Shown here piece by piece: positions 13,224 to 21,547 of a stretch of DNA of 31,698 bases. Made by a program: the position numbers and the translations under genes. Position 1 is the stretch's first letter. Each line of letters starts with the position of its first letter. Below the pieces are notes generated by a model, which saw only the letters and a list, made by a program, of their open reading frames with translations, was not told where the DNA came from and did not search any database. Source of the stretch: a virus; the IMG/VR virus record IMGVR_UViG_3300032223_003463, positions 1 to 31,698 of that record; one strand, given 5' to 3'.

Positions 13224-13913
13224 TCAGAGCTCCACCGTCAATTTTGCGGCGGAAACGTCGGTGGTTTTTGCCCAGCTGGTGGGGAATTCATAGATCAAAG
13301 AATCGGTCTGATAGATGAAAGAAGCGTTCGTTGCCGTGGAATCCACGGGATCCAAATGCACAATGACATTTCCAATCCCGAGTCCGGTGCTGTAGGCCGT
13401 GTAACCGTAATCCCCAAGGCCACGGTCGTTGATTAGGTTGGAAATCCAAGCATCGACCAAGGCTTGAAAAGCGGTCGATATGGAATTGTACGCCCCCAAA
13501 GTTTCGTCGTACCCCCAATCGCCCCATGGAATCTGAATGGGGAGCACGGTGTCTCCGTTAAAAAGAAACGATTTTCCAACCGGATCGAATGCCCCGTAAT
13601 ACCCTTGGACAAATCCCAAGGCCGGGTTGTTGTCGTCGATGTATTCGTCCGTTCGGTAAAATTTCGCCAAAGCTGGAAACGCAAAAGTGTAAGCGTTCCG
13701 ATGGACAAAACTTGTTCCTCCAGGCAAACTTGTTCCTCCAGGCAAAACAAATTCCACAATTTCCACGTTGATTTCGATTCTTTGCGAAACCAAAAACCCT
13801 GAGATTCCGGATTCCAAGGAATCATCCTGCCAACCGACCGAAACGGTAAGGTTTTCGGTAATATCCGCTGCGGATGCTCCTGCGCGGAAATCGGCCGTGA
13901 CCGACGGGATCAT
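13224..13913 (-). CDS. Tail-tip/fibre-region structural protein, unknown
   Basis: 229 aa, rich in Asp, Gly and aromatic residues, with no membrane segment. Residues 57-68 are two copies of LPGGTS, encoded by an exact 18-bp tandem duplication (13711-13746). The middle has short aromatic and acidic stretches (PWGDWGYDETLGAYN). It sits between the two BppU-like genes and overlaps one by 4 bases, so a tail-tip or receptor-binding role is likely from context. No family recognised. Confidence 0.6.
   Translation of the reverse strand: MIPSVTADFRAGASAADITENLTVSVGWQDDSLESGISGFLVSQRIEINVEIVEFVLPGGTSLPGGTSFVHRNAYTFAFPALAKFYRTDEYIDDNNPALGFVQGYYGAFDPVGKSFLFNGDTVLPIQIPWGDWGYDETLGAYNSISTAFQALVDAWISNLINDRGLGDYGYTAYSTGLGIGNVIVHLDPVDSTATNASFIYQTDSLIYEFPTSWAKTTDVSAAKLTVEL
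13711..13746 (-). repeat. 18-bp tandem duplication in a tail gene
   Basis: The unit CTTGTTCCTCCAGGCAAA (plus strand) occurs at 13711-13728 and again at 13729-13746 without a mismatch, keeping the frame and duplicating LPGGTS. Identity of the copies points to a recent event. Confidence 0.9.
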
Positions 13914-14239
13914 GCCACGGTAATGGCCGGAGTGACGGTGACGGTCCCCTCGAGGGCGCGGATTTTGTACCCGGTGCTTTTGGTCAAAAGCACGTCGTAC
14001 AGATAATTTCCCGGGGAAAGGGACGAACTGGTAACTGCGGACATGGTGAGCGCCATGGCACCGGATGAAGTCGGAGTTCCAAACGTCACCGTAAAGGAAG
14101 CAATCAGCGGGCCGTCGTAGGTTTTACGGATCTGAGCGACGGCCGAACTTCCATTGGTATCGAACGCCGCGCCGTTTTCCGTCAGGGAAACCGCCAAAGA
14201 ATAGGAAGCCCGCTGCGGGATCGTGATGTTGTAGATCAT
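13910..14239 (-). CDS. BppU-like tail adaptor protein, second copy
   Basis: 109 aa, beta-rich. 'QRASYSLAVSLTENGAAFD', 'SSAVAQIRKTYDGPLIAS', 'SPGNYLYDVLLTKS' and 'ALEGTVTVTPAIT' follow the same order as the 12851-13222 product, including the Tyr-Asp in the fourth strand. It overlaps genes on both sides by 4 bases. As with its paralogue, it probably forms a small beta-sandwich connecting tail-tip and fibre components. Evidence is pattern-based only. Confidence 0.55.
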   Translation of the reverse strand: MIYNITIPQRASYSLAVSLTENGAAFDTNGSSAVAQIRKTYDGPLIASFTVTFGTPTSSGAMALTMSAVTSSSLSPGNYLYDVLLTKSTGYKIRALEGTVTVTPAITVA

Positions 14240-15525
14240 GGGATGAGCTGCTGGTTCACGGTCACGGGCGCCTGGGCGGCGGTCAGTTTGTTGCCGCTTT
14301 CGGTGAGTTCGATCTCAAGCATTGCGGAGGCGGAAACTTCATCGGAAAGCAGATCGTTGATGGCGGCCCCGGTGACGGCCAGCGTGCCTGTTTTCCCGGC
14401 CGGGGACGATAGTGTCGAAACAACCGTGAACAGGGGCATCGAGGACAGCCCCTTCTGATTGGAAAAATTCAAATAATAGTATTCCCCAGGGATTCCGGTG
14501 ACGCGGATGTTCCCGGCCCCGATCGCATAGGTTTTTTGGAGGGATTTTTCCACGACGTCCGGAGTGACTTGAAAATCGAAAGGAGGGGCGCTTTCGGTGA
14601 TGGTTTGAACGTAGGGGGACGTGGACGTGGTCGAGGTGATGTAATCCATCGCCACAAAGGAGGCCGGAAGCCTCAGGTAGAAACTCGTTTGGCTCGGTAC
14701 ACTGAAAACCGAATAGGTGGTTCCGGCCGTGGCCCCGCTGAGACCGGTGAACCCCTGAAGGAGGACCGGTTGATTGACCGAAAGTCCGTGGTTCGAAGTC
14801 GTGGTGAAGAGGCCACCGACAACCGGGGCCGTGACCGCCCCGATCGTGACCCCAGGAAGCGAAAGGGTGAAAGTCCCGGCGTTCGGAACTTGCGTGAAAG
14901 AAAGCTTCTGGACGCAATTCACTCCGGTGGCCCCGGTGGCCACCATCGAAACCGTGGCGGTGACCCCGGTAGCTGCGGAGCTGAAACTCGTTTGACTGAC
15001 GGCCGGGTCGCAGAAAAGCAGGATTTGCTGCACGTCATTGACCGAGGATGTCCCGGTGACGCGGCGTTGGATCACGGCCTCGGTGGTCGGGAACAGGTTG
15101 GAAACGTCCACCGTGAACGCGGTTCTGGTCCCGGCGGAATTGAACGTGATCTGGAAATTGGTCACTAGGGATCCGGTGACGGTGACGCCCCCGGCCGAGG
15201 AGACGCTCGAAAGGGCGTTCAGGGCCGTCTGGATTTCGGCCACGCTTGAGGAGGCTGCCAGATTGCTCGTCGTTTGGCCTCCGTAGGTGATGGTCCAGGT
15301 CCCTCCCGTTGGCTCGGATGCCAAGGTCCCGATGCCGACCTTGACCGAAGCCGAACTCTTATCTACGATTTCGTATGGTTTGGAAACAATCCCTGTTTGC
15401 TGGAAAAAATAGAGATTGAGCGTTTCCGTGTCTCCGGCAAAGAAAGGGGCGATTTGAGGATTCCCTCCCCCGGGACCGGCCATGAATGTCCTGGACGTCA
15501 GATCGACATAGAGGTTGCGGGCCAT
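14236..15525 (-). CDS. Large tail/fibre structural protein
   Basis: 429 aa, rich in Ser, Thr, Val and Gly, predicted to be all beta. The N-terminus (MARNLYVDLTSRTFM, then FFAGDTETLNLYFFQQTG at about 28-45) again resembles the BppU-like strand order. Residues about 72-150 contain a filament-type domain (GGTWTITYGGQTTSNLAASS, then VAEIQTALNALSS), a unit I associate with phage tail proteins. TTGAC lies 14 bases before the ATG (15540-15544), with a G-rich ribosome site between. It probably forms part of the tail tip or a side fibre. Exact role unknown. Confidence 0.6.
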   Translation of the reverse strand: MARNLYVDLTSRTFMAGPGGGNPQIAPFFAGDTETLNLYFFQQTGIVSKPYEIVDKSSASVKVGIGTLASEPTGGTWTITYGGQTTSNLAASSSVAEIQTALNALSSVSSAGGVTVTGSLVTNFQITFNSAGTRTAFTVDVSNLFPTTEAVIQRRVTGTSSVNDVQQILLFCDPAVSQTSFSSAATGVTATVSMVATGATGVNCVQKLSFTQVPNAGTFTLSLPGVTIGAVTAPVVGGLFTTTSNHGLSVNQPVLLQGFTGLSGATAGTTYSVFSVPSQTSFYLRLPASFVAMDYITSTTSTSPYVQTITESAPPFDFQVTPDVVEKSLQKTYAIGAGNIRVTGIPGEYYYLNFSNQKGLSSMPLFTVVSTLSSPAGKTGTLAVTGAAINDLLSDEVSASAMLEIELTESGNKLTAAQAPVTVNQQLIP

Positions 15526-15548
15526 GCCTTCCCCACCCTGTCAACAGA

Positions 15549-15788
15549 TCAAGAAAGCCGTTCCTCGAACCAAAGGCCCTCCGGGCAAGCGGCCGTTGCC
15601 AAACGCAATTTGGCGGCCGTTGCGCAGCCGCAGCGCTGGCATTTCCCGGATCCGCCAAACCCTTTGGGGTCCCAAAACGAACATTTGGAACAGATTGTTT
15701 TGCGCAATTCCAAACCGGCGGCGGAAACAACGGGGAATCCTTTTCCTGCCCATTTCCCAAGGTCTTTTGCGGCAGAAATGGGGTTCAC
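15549..15788 (-). CDS. Cysteine-rich zinc-binding protein in the tail module
   Basis: 79 aa from the GTG at 15788, which overlaps the upstream stop as GTGA. Longer readings would lie over the preceding gene by up to 88 bases. It has CSKC (about 33-36), CQRCGC (49-54) and a later ACPEGLW segment; the spacing suits a zinc knuckle or rubredoxin-like fold. Short proteins ending in CP..W occur near tail genes of other phages. It might be an assembly factor rather than a virion part. Confidence 0.6.
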   Translation of the reverse strand: MNPISAAKDLGKWAGKGFPVVSAAGLELRKTICSKCSFWDPKGFGGSGKCQRCGCATAAKLRLATAACPEGLWFEERLS

Positions 15789-16441
15789 GCCACGGTCATT
15801 TGAAGGGACAGCGAAGCCGTAAGGGTCATATTCCCTGAAAAATTGTCTTTTTTGGCCCATCCCGGGTTCCACGTGTTGTAAAGGGTCCCCGTGAATGTCG
15901 CGCCCAGGAACGTGAAAGTGTAACTGCCGGAGGAATCCAAATCGGTCACATCCACTTGCGCGTTGTAATCGGTGCTGTACCCCGAGGCGGCCACCGAAAT
16001 CAAATACAAGGGAGCTTGAAAATTCAGATCCGGGCAGCCGATTTGGAATCTGGCAGTGACCACGGCGTTTCCGTCTTCAAAATTGTGGGTCACGTAGTTG
16101 GAACAAGTGGTGACGTCATATTGAGTTTGAATCGGCAAAAAAATCGAAATTTCCGAAACCAATGGAAAGATTCCGCAAACGGCATGGCGGCTTGAAGGAA
16201 CCCTAAATTCCGGATCGCCGGTTTGGTAGCTTTCGGCGTTGCCCTCTTCTGTATCGTTCTCCGAACCGTCTGGGCAATCCGTGGAATAGGTTTGGGAAGA
16301 TGAAATCGACAGATCGCCGGTGGCGGAAAATTGTACATCTCGAGGGATGTCGTTCTGATAGACAAACGAAACATCGACTTGCTGAACGGCCAGATAATCC
16401 CCCGGGGGATTGAATTTGCAGCAGGGAAGCAGGAAAGCCAT
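15785..16441 (-). CDS. Tail-region structural protein, unknown
   Basis: 218 aa, beta-rich, with six cysteines (two adjacent near the N-terminus, PCC) and many aromatic and Asp/Asn residues. There is no transmembrane segment or recognised domain. The C-terminus (FSGNMTLTASLSLQMTVA) looks like edge strands. It lies in the string of tail-tip genes after the tape measure. The cysteines may bind metal or form disulfides. Confidence 0.55.
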   Translation of the reverse strand: MAFLLPCCKFNPPGDYLAVQQVDVSFVYQNDIPRDVQFSATGDLSISSSQTYSTDCPDGSENDTEEGNAESYQTGDPEFRVPSSRHAVCGIFPLVSEISIFLPIQTQYDVTTCSNYVTHNFEDGNAVVTARFQIGCPDLNFQAPLYLISVAASGYSTDYNAQVDVTDLDSSGSYTFTFLGATFTGTLYNTWNPGWAKKDNFSGNMTLTASLSLQMTVA

Positions 16442-16447
16442 GACCCT

Positions 16448-16711
16448 TTAGGACATCGCCAGCACGGTGATCTGTTTGGCCTGACCGTTTTCGCAAACGG
16501 TGATTTGGTACGGCCGGAAAAGAAATTCGATTTTCTGACCGCTTTCCGTGACTGAAACCCGGAAGATTTTCCCTGTCGGGTCGTCCATGATCATGCAGCG
16601 GGCAAAATTGTCGTCGAGATCCGAGGCTTTGATGGTGGCCGGGGGTGCTGAGGATCCCGGCGCCCCCTTGCCAAGGTACTGCTTGAATTCGATCAGACCG
16701 TATTTGCTCAT
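16448..16711 (-). CDS. Small tail-region hypothetical protein
   Basis: 87 aa. The N-terminus is flexible (LGKGAPGSSAPPATIKASD). The rest is beta-rich with the segment KIEFLFRPYQITVCENGQ (about 60-77). It lies 12 bases downstream of the 219-aa gene and 6 upstream of the 218-aa one. Not recognised. Context suggests a minor tail-tip component. Confidence 0.5.
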   Translation of the reverse strand: MSKYGLIEFKQYLGKGAPGSSAPPATIKASDLDDNFARCMIMDDPTGKIFRVSVTESGQKIEFLFRPYQITVCENGQAKQITVLAMS

Positions 16712-16723
16712 GGGTCAGCAGGG

Positions 16724-17383
16724 TCAGATCGTGGGTTTGGGAAGGTCGTCGTATGGACCGATCCCGTATTCGCTGGTCACAATCAGGGAAATGTCGAATT
16801 GGATGGTGACCTCGTCCACGGCCCCGAAATTGTCCACCTTGACCGAAACAAGGTTCACCGCCCGCCCTGCCCAATTAAACATCTGGGTGAAATAGGTCGA
16901 AGTGTAACCAAGGGGGTTTGTGTTGTCCCGGATCAGGTCAAAGTATTGCAAAGATTGGTTTCCCGTGACTTCTTCCGGGGTCGGGTGCGTGGTATCGACT
17001 GCGGATCCCGCCGGGAGCACATAGTTTTTGGTCAAAATCGGGGCCACGTAAGAAAAGCTCAGATTGTCGAGATTCCCGTGTTTGACTTGGGAGGACCGCG
17101 TCACGTAGGGAACCGCAAAATCCAAAGCCGACGCGACCCCATAATAAGTGCAGAAATAGGTGGAAATGGCCCCATCGGTGCTTTCTTGAGGGGGAGTGAA
17201 AAGCGAAAGCAGCGGGTATCCGTCGGGGACGTGGCCTTTGACCAAGATGTTCCTTGCTGTATTTGCATAGGAAGCGGCGCAGGAATAGGTTCTCGCCAAC
17301 TGAACCAGGCGCGACGGCTTTTGCATCAGCACGTCGGCCGGGGTGACGATCAACTTGTTCGTGGGGCCTTGGTAGACGGTCAT
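16724..17383 (-). CDS. Tail protein downstream of the tape measure (distal-tail candidate)
   Basis: 219 aa, mixed alpha/beta. It is the first gene after the tape measure, the usual place of the distal tail (Dit) protein, and its length is near typical for Dit (about 200-300 aa). Segments around LARTYSCAASYANTARNILV and FTQMFNWAGRAVNLVSVKVD are notable, but I cannot match them to a family. The Dit assignment is therefore positional only. Confidence 0.45.
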   Translation of the reverse strand: MTVYQGPTNKLIVTPADVLMQKPSRLVQLARTYSCAASYANTARNILVKGHVPDGYPLLSLFTPPQESTDGAISTYFCTYYGVASALDFAVPYVTRSSQVKHGNLDNLSFSYVAPILTKNYVLPAGSAVDTTHPTPEEVTGNQSLQYFDLIRDNTNPLGYTSTYFTQMFNWAGRAVNLVSVKVDNFGAVDEVTIQFDISLIVTSEYGIGPYDDLPKPTI

Positions 17384-17384
17384 T

Positions 17385-19583
17385 TCAAGAAAGGGCGTAA
17401 ATCGGAAGTTTTTTGTCGATCGAGGTGAGCAGGGTGTTCATCACGGACTTGATGTCAGTGAGGATCGTGGCCGTCTTTTCGCCGGAATCTTTGATTGCTT
17501 CAACGGCTTCTTTGGCCGCGTCGGCGGCCGCCTGGGCTTTGGACCCGACGTCATCGGCCCCGGACCCCTGGGGGCCCATGTTTTTGTCCACTTGATCGGA
17601 AAACTGTTTCCACGCTTGGTCCATGGAATCCTTGAAAGACATGCCGCTGTCTTTTCCGATCTGATCCGCCAGGGCCCGGATGGAGTCCTGGGCGTTGGCA
17701 TTCCCTGATGACCCGGAATAATCCGAAAAATCACGGACGGTTTGTTTGTAGGCGGAATCCAAAAGGGCCCGTTGGGCCATATCGTCTTTCCGCTGCGCCT
17801 CGGCTGCCGCCGCGCCGCCGCCCGCGCCTTGCTGGGTCATGCGGGAAACGTAATCCTGCATGCTTTTGGAATAAGGAGTCCCGTTGATGTCGGAATTGGA
17901 ATTGTACAGGTCGGCCTGTTGATCGTAGGACATGCCGGACGTGTTCTTGAACATGCCGGTGTTGAGCGCGGAACCCGAAAGGATCGGTTGCGCTGCGCGG
18001 CCGCCGCCGCCTGATCCCCCGCCCCCGGGTGCCGCGAGGCCTTCTCCAGACCCTCCCGAAGCTTCCTGCATTTTCTTCAATGCTTCGGATTCGCTTTGGG
18101 CACCTTCCCGGATTGCTTTCCCGGCTTCGACCATGCTGTCGGCGTCTTGGGCAAGCTTGTCCATGGCTTCCTTGGATCCGAAAATGTTCGATTTGAATGT
18201 TTCACTGTTGGAAACCACCTTGTTCATGGTTTCCAAGAAAGAGTCGCCCGATTTGGTCATGGAATCGGCCAAATCCCCTTTGATGTTGTCCGCAAGGGCG
18301 TCGATTCCGGCTTTTGCTTTTTGCAGGAAATCGCCGTTGGCGTCGTTGTACGCCTTTTCCATGTCGTCGGCGCTGCCGGTCCACATTTCGTTAAATTTGC
18401 CCCGGACGTAATCGAGGGGGTGGGTCAGCATGGCCTTGAGCTCTTCGCCCATTTTGGAAAAAAGGTCCATGAGCCACCGGCCGACGTTCTCAAGCATGGA
18501 CATCCAACTCGTGTTGGAAACCTGACGGAACACCTCAAAGATCTTTTCAATGATTTCGAGGGTTTTGCTTTCGATGGAAAGGAGCGCAAGAATCACGGAG
18601 TCCAAAAGCATCCTGCCGACGTTTTCAAACAGATCGGAACTGAATGCAGCTTGGAAAAATTGCTGGGCGTAATTGAAAGCCGTTCCGAACATCGAAGTCA
18701 GGTCGTCTCCGGCTTTGGCAAAAGCCATGGAAAAATAATCCCCCAAAAAGGAAATTTGTTCCGGAAAGGTTTTGGTGAAAAATCCGGTGACCAGGTCGGC
18801 AAAATAAAGGATGCCTTCCCCGAGGCTTTGACCGAACTTTGCGGCATCCACGTCCTCGAGGTGTTCGAGCATGGTGACCAAAGCGGGATTGACCTTGTCG
18901 AGGATTCCAGCCGCCAGCTCGACCGCTTTGTGGCCCATTTCGGAAAGGGACGTCTCGACGTAATGGAACACGTTGGCGTTGCGTTCCATGATTTCGGCAA
19001 AGGTTCCGACCTGTTTTCCCGCGCGGGAAATGTTTTCGTCATATTCCCCAAAAAGGGCCAGCGTCTTGCCCCCGGCTTTTCCAAAAATCTCAAGGGCGAT
19101 GGCGGCGCGTTCCGCGGGATCCGGGATTTCCGCGATGCGTTTGGCCAGGGTGCGGAATTGTTCGTCCGGGGAAAGTCCCCGGATTTCCTCTGCGGTCATT
19201 CCAAGCTTGGAAAGCTTTTCGGCAGCCTTTGACCCTTCGTCCCCGGCCTCCACGAGGAAACGCTGCATTTTATTGATGTTTTTCCCCAACTCATCGGCGG
19301 GGATGCCGGCGTTTTCAAACGCCCGGCCCATCACCAGAAGCTTGTCTGCGGCAATTCCGGTCTGTTCCGAGAATTTGGCAACACGGGAGCCTTCCTCGAG
19401 GGCCGCATGGAACGTCTCGACGGCTTTACGAACCGCCTCATAGGAAAGGAAAAGCTCCCCGAGCTTTTGACTCATTTCCTGAAATTTTTCCCCAAGGGCG
19501 TGACCGGCTTTTTCAACGGCGGAAAAATCCCCGAGGATTTGGTCTTTCCCCTCTGTTCCGAATGTTACTGTCACGTCACTCAT
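17385..19583 (-). CDS. Tape measure protein
   Basis: 732 aa, the longest product. The N-terminal 200 residues carry the TP901-type pattern: predicted coiled coil, then EQTGIAADKLLVMGRAFENA (73-92) and FGKAGGKTLALF. A hydrophobic region lies at about 250-345, then Gly/Ala/Ser-rich linkers (about 520-560) and a helical C-terminus. Tape measures set tail length; at about 0.15 nm per residue, 732 aa predicts a tail near 110 nm. A strong Shine-Dalgarno (GGAGG) precedes the ATG, which overlaps the upstream gene by 4 bases. No lytic transglycosylase or peptidase domain is visible. Confidence 0.88.
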   Translation of the reverse strand: MSDVTVTFGTEGKDQILGDFSAVEKAGHALGEKFQEMSQKLGELFLSYEAVRKAVETFHAALEEGSRVAKFSEQTGIAADKLLVMGRAFENAGIPADELGKNINKMQRFLVEAGDEGSKAAEKLSKLGMTAEEIRGLSPDEQFRTLAKRIAEIPDPAERAAIALEIFGKAGGKTLALFGEYDENISRAGKQVGTFAEIMERNANVFHYVETSLSEMGHKAVELAAGILDKVNPALVTMLEHLEDVDAAKFGQSLGEGILYFADLVTGFFTKTFPEQISFLGDYFSMAFAKAGDDLTSMFGTAFNYAQQFFQAAFSSDLFENVGRMLLDSVILALLSIESKTLEIIEKIFEVFRQVSNTSWMSMLENVGRWLMDLFSKMGEELKAMLTHPLDYVRGKFNEMWTGSADDMEKAYNDANGDFLQKAKAGIDALADNIKGDLADSMTKSGDSFLETMNKVVSNSETFKSNIFGSKEAMDKLAQDADSMVEAGKAIREGAQSESEALKKMQEASGGSGEGLAAPGGGGSGGGGRAAQPILSGSALNTGMFKNTSGMSYDQQADLYNSNSDINGTPYSKSMQDYVSRMTQQGAGGGAAAAEAQRKDDMAQRALLDSAYKQTVRDFSDYSGSSGNANAQDSIRALADQIGKDSGMSFKDSMDQAWKQFSDQVDKNMGPQGSGADDVGSKAQAAADAAKEAVEAIKDSGEKTATILTDIKSVMNTLLTSIDKKLPIYALS

Positions 19584-20446
19584 GACTTAACCTCCTTGAG
19601 GGCAAAACGGATTTCTTTGTTCATGGAACGGTAAAACTTGTCCTGGGCAATCCGGACGGCTTCGGAAAATCCCGATCCCCTGAGCGCTTTATCCGCCCAC
19701 GGGATCCTGCTGGTCAGGATCATGACGGGGTTTTTGGTTTCGCATTTGTCGGTCACCGTGGCCCCGGCACGGTCCACGTGGCGTTTCACCCATGCCGGGA
19801 TGCCCGAAAGGGAATCTTTCACGTCGGCTTCCACTTTGATGGCCGCAGCCGCCCATGCCGCTTTGGTCAATCCGACGTTTTTTTTCTGTTCCGTGATATA
19901 GGAAACAAGCGAACCGGTGTCGGAAATGATGGTCTTGGACCGGGATTTGACCCTTCCAAAGGAATTCCTTGCCGCCTTGTGGACCGAATGGCTTGGCGTT
20001 TGCTCAAGGTTAAAGGACGCCCATCGCCCGGAATTGGCTAGGATTGCCCTCAGGTCCTCGACCCCTTTTGCCCGGTGGGCCTTTTTGTTTTTTCCCCGAC
20101 CGGGAACCGTTGCGTGATCGATGGCGGCAACCAAAGCTTCCCCGAGGGATTTGTTTTGCAACCGTTCGGCCATGCCCCTGAGGCCTTTGGTTGAAGCACC
20201 GACGCTTTGGGGTAACGGTGCCAGGGAAAGGAACACTTTGAGAATGTCGTTGGTAGTGGCTTGTTCCCCTTCTTTTTTGGCCTCGCTTCCCATTCCGAAT
20301 GGCGGCGTGTTGTAGCAAAGGTTCACACAAAGCTGCCGGGCCGCCCGGCGCATGGTGGACGCAATCGTTTTTCCGGTGACTTCCTGATACTGCGCCATTT
20401 TTTGACGCAGTTTTTCGACGGAAATGTGCATTTTCGGGACGGCCAT
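19580..20446 (-). CDS. Tail protein with gp10-like N-terminus
   Basis: 288 aa, basic. The first 55 residues (HISVEKLRQKMAQYQEVTGK, then a run of Arg/Ala and NTPPFG) resemble HK97 gp10-like neck/tail-completion proteins. The rest is helical with several Lys/Arg clusters. TTGAC lies 16 bases before the ATG (20463-20467). It sits between the tail assembly chaperone and the tape measure, which is not the usual gp10 position, so it may instead be a tape-measure partner. Moderate confidence. Confidence 0.5.
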   Translation of the reverse strand: MAVPKMHISVEKLRQKMAQYQEVTGKTIASTMRRAARQLCVNLCYNTPPFGMGSEAKKEGEQATTNDILKVFLSLAPLPQSVGASTKGLRGMAERLQNKSLGEALVAAIDHATVPGRGKNKKAHRAKGVEDLRAILANSGRWASFNLEQTPSHSVHKAARNSFGRVKSRSKTIISDTGSLVSYITEQKKNVGLTKAAWAAAAIKVEADVKDSLSGIPAWVKRHVDRAGATVTDKCETKNPVMILTSRIPWADKALRGSGFSEAVRIAQDKFYRSMNKEIRFALKEVKS

Positions 20447-20449
20447 TTG

Positions 20450-21099
20450 TCAGTTGTCGGATGTCAATCGACTCAACTCTGCATCAAGATCCAACTTGTC
20501 GTCGGCCCACCGCAGCTCCTTCCCACCTTGCCAAGAATGGAAATCCAACAGGCGCATCCCCTCGCTGAGCGGAAGTTCCCAAACCAAGAAATCATGGGGC
20601 CAGTGGGTTTTTTCGGCCAGCCCGGCGATGTAGGAAATCAGCCAGCCCGGCCGCCAGCTTTTGGGCTTGCTGGACCCGGGGAAACGCTTCCCTTGGCAAC
20701 CGTCCGGGCCTTGTTCATCCGTTCCACCAGGGCGATAATGCGTGGAGTGGCTTCCTGAAAGACGTTCGGTTCGTATTCGTCGAGGAAGTCGATGACCCGT
20801 TCGCGGAAAGCTCCCGGCTTCCCGTAAAGGGCGCGGACCTCGGCCTTGGGCCGGGATTGGTTAAAAAGGATCGCCCCGACGTCGAATGCCAGGCTTGTCG
20901 TTTTGCCAAGAAGGATGCCCACCCCGGCATCGAGGAGCAACGCAAGGTCCCCGGCCGTGATGGCCCTGAGCTCCATCCCGGAGATTTCTTCGGAATCCCT
21001 GAGGATTTCGCCGTCGAGCTCGGCGTTGCGCTGGTCGGTGTTGATCTCGTTGAGGTCGTCGTCGAGATCCTGATCAATTTTCAGTTTTTTGTTTTTCAT
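20450..21099 (-). CDS. Tail assembly chaperone, -1 frameshift product (gpG-T-like)
   Basis: The T part is an open frame with no start of its own between the chaperone stop (20638) and 20450. After a -1 slip on CCCAAAA (20665-20659, in-frame as C CCA AAA), reading continues AGC TGG CGG CCG, giving SWRPGWLISYIAGLAEKTHW, then PHDFLVWELPLSEG and about 40 more residues ending at TGA 20450-20452. The extension is tryptophan-rich and protein-like, typical of T domains that contact the tape measure. Total about 215 aa. Frameshifting at this gene pair is widely conserved in siphophages. Only the efficiency is unknown. Confidence 0.8.
20638..21099 (-). CDS. Tail assembly chaperone, short form (gpG-like)
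   Basis: 153 aa. An acidic, Lys-rich start is followed by a helical domain (SGMELRAITAGDLALLLDAG, about 40-59) and a low-complexity end (GSVSPGPASPKAGGRAG). Size, acidity and position before the tape measure match the G product of lambda-like tails, which keeps the tape measure soluble while the tube polymerises. Near its end is an in-frame CCCAAAA heptamer, the signal for the longer fusion form described separately. Confidence 0.75.
   Translation of the reverse strand: MKNKKLKIDQDLDDDLNEINTDQRNAELDGEILRDSEEISGMELRAITAGDLALLLDAGVGILLGKTTSLAFDVGAILFNQSRPKAEVRALYGKPGAFRERVIDFLDEYEPNVFQEATPRIIALVERMNKARTVAKGSVSPGPASPKAGGRAG
20659..20665 (-). promoter_or_regulatory. -1 ribosomal frameshift site CCCAAAA
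   Basis: The heptamer fits X-XXY-YYZ with X=C, Y=A, Z=A and lies in the correct frame of the chaperone gene (AGC CCA AAA GCT). It is 19 bases before the zero-frame stop. A GC-rich stretch follows (GGCGGCCGGGCTGGC), which could pair downstream. I could not define one definite stem. Confidence 0.8.
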
Positions 21100-21110
21100 A
21101 ATCCGGAAAT

Positions 21111-21521
21111 TCAGGACGCAAGCTCGGCCAAACTTGCTTTTTCTTCTTTGCCAAGTTTGGAAGTGACCAGAAGTCGCTTGTCTCCCCTCTGAAGAAGCGT
21201 GTGCCGGGGGACGTTGTGGCTTTCGGCAATGATGTGGGTCCGGTTGAACATGACTTCCCGGGCAAGGAAAAAACAGACCATGTCCGAAGGGCGTTCAAGT
21301 TCCCCTGGGGCCTTTTCCTCCCATGCACGGATAAAGGAAGCGATTTCCTTTCCGGAATCGTTGATGCCATGGAAATGCCAGGTAAAAGTTTCCCGGCCGT
21401 CTTTGACCAACCGAGTGCATTCGCTTCCCGGCTTGAAAGGAAACCCGGCGGCGTGAAGGGAAACGGCGAGTTTCAGATCGCTCGTGGAAAACCAGACCCC
21501 TTGCCCGTCCGTGATATTCAT
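21111..21521 (-). CDS. DUF5659-like hypothetical protein
   Basis: 136 aa. The first half (FSTSDLKLAVSLHAAGFPF, about 11-29, then a 'F.WHF' strand and IASFIRAWEE) resembles the small DUF5659-type domain found in phages, whose role is unknown. The second half is basic with a helix (LGKEEKASLAELAS). It lies between tail tube and tail chaperone genes and may be a tail assembly factor. The domain match is from memory. Confidence 0.45.
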   Translation of the reverse strand: MNITDGQGVWFSTSDLKLAVSLHAAGFPFKPGSECTRLVKDGRETFTWHFHGINDSGKEIASFIRAWEEKAPGELERPSDMVCFFLAREVMFNRTHIIAESHNVPRHTLLQRGDKRLLVTSKLGKEEKASLAELAS

Positions 21522-21547
21522 TCGACTGTTTATTCAGGAAGAACCGA

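Noticed and set aside
18096-19232. Long plus-strand open frame opposite the tape measure
   Set aside because: Phe/His/Val-rich translation typical of antisense reading; the tape measure is well supported.
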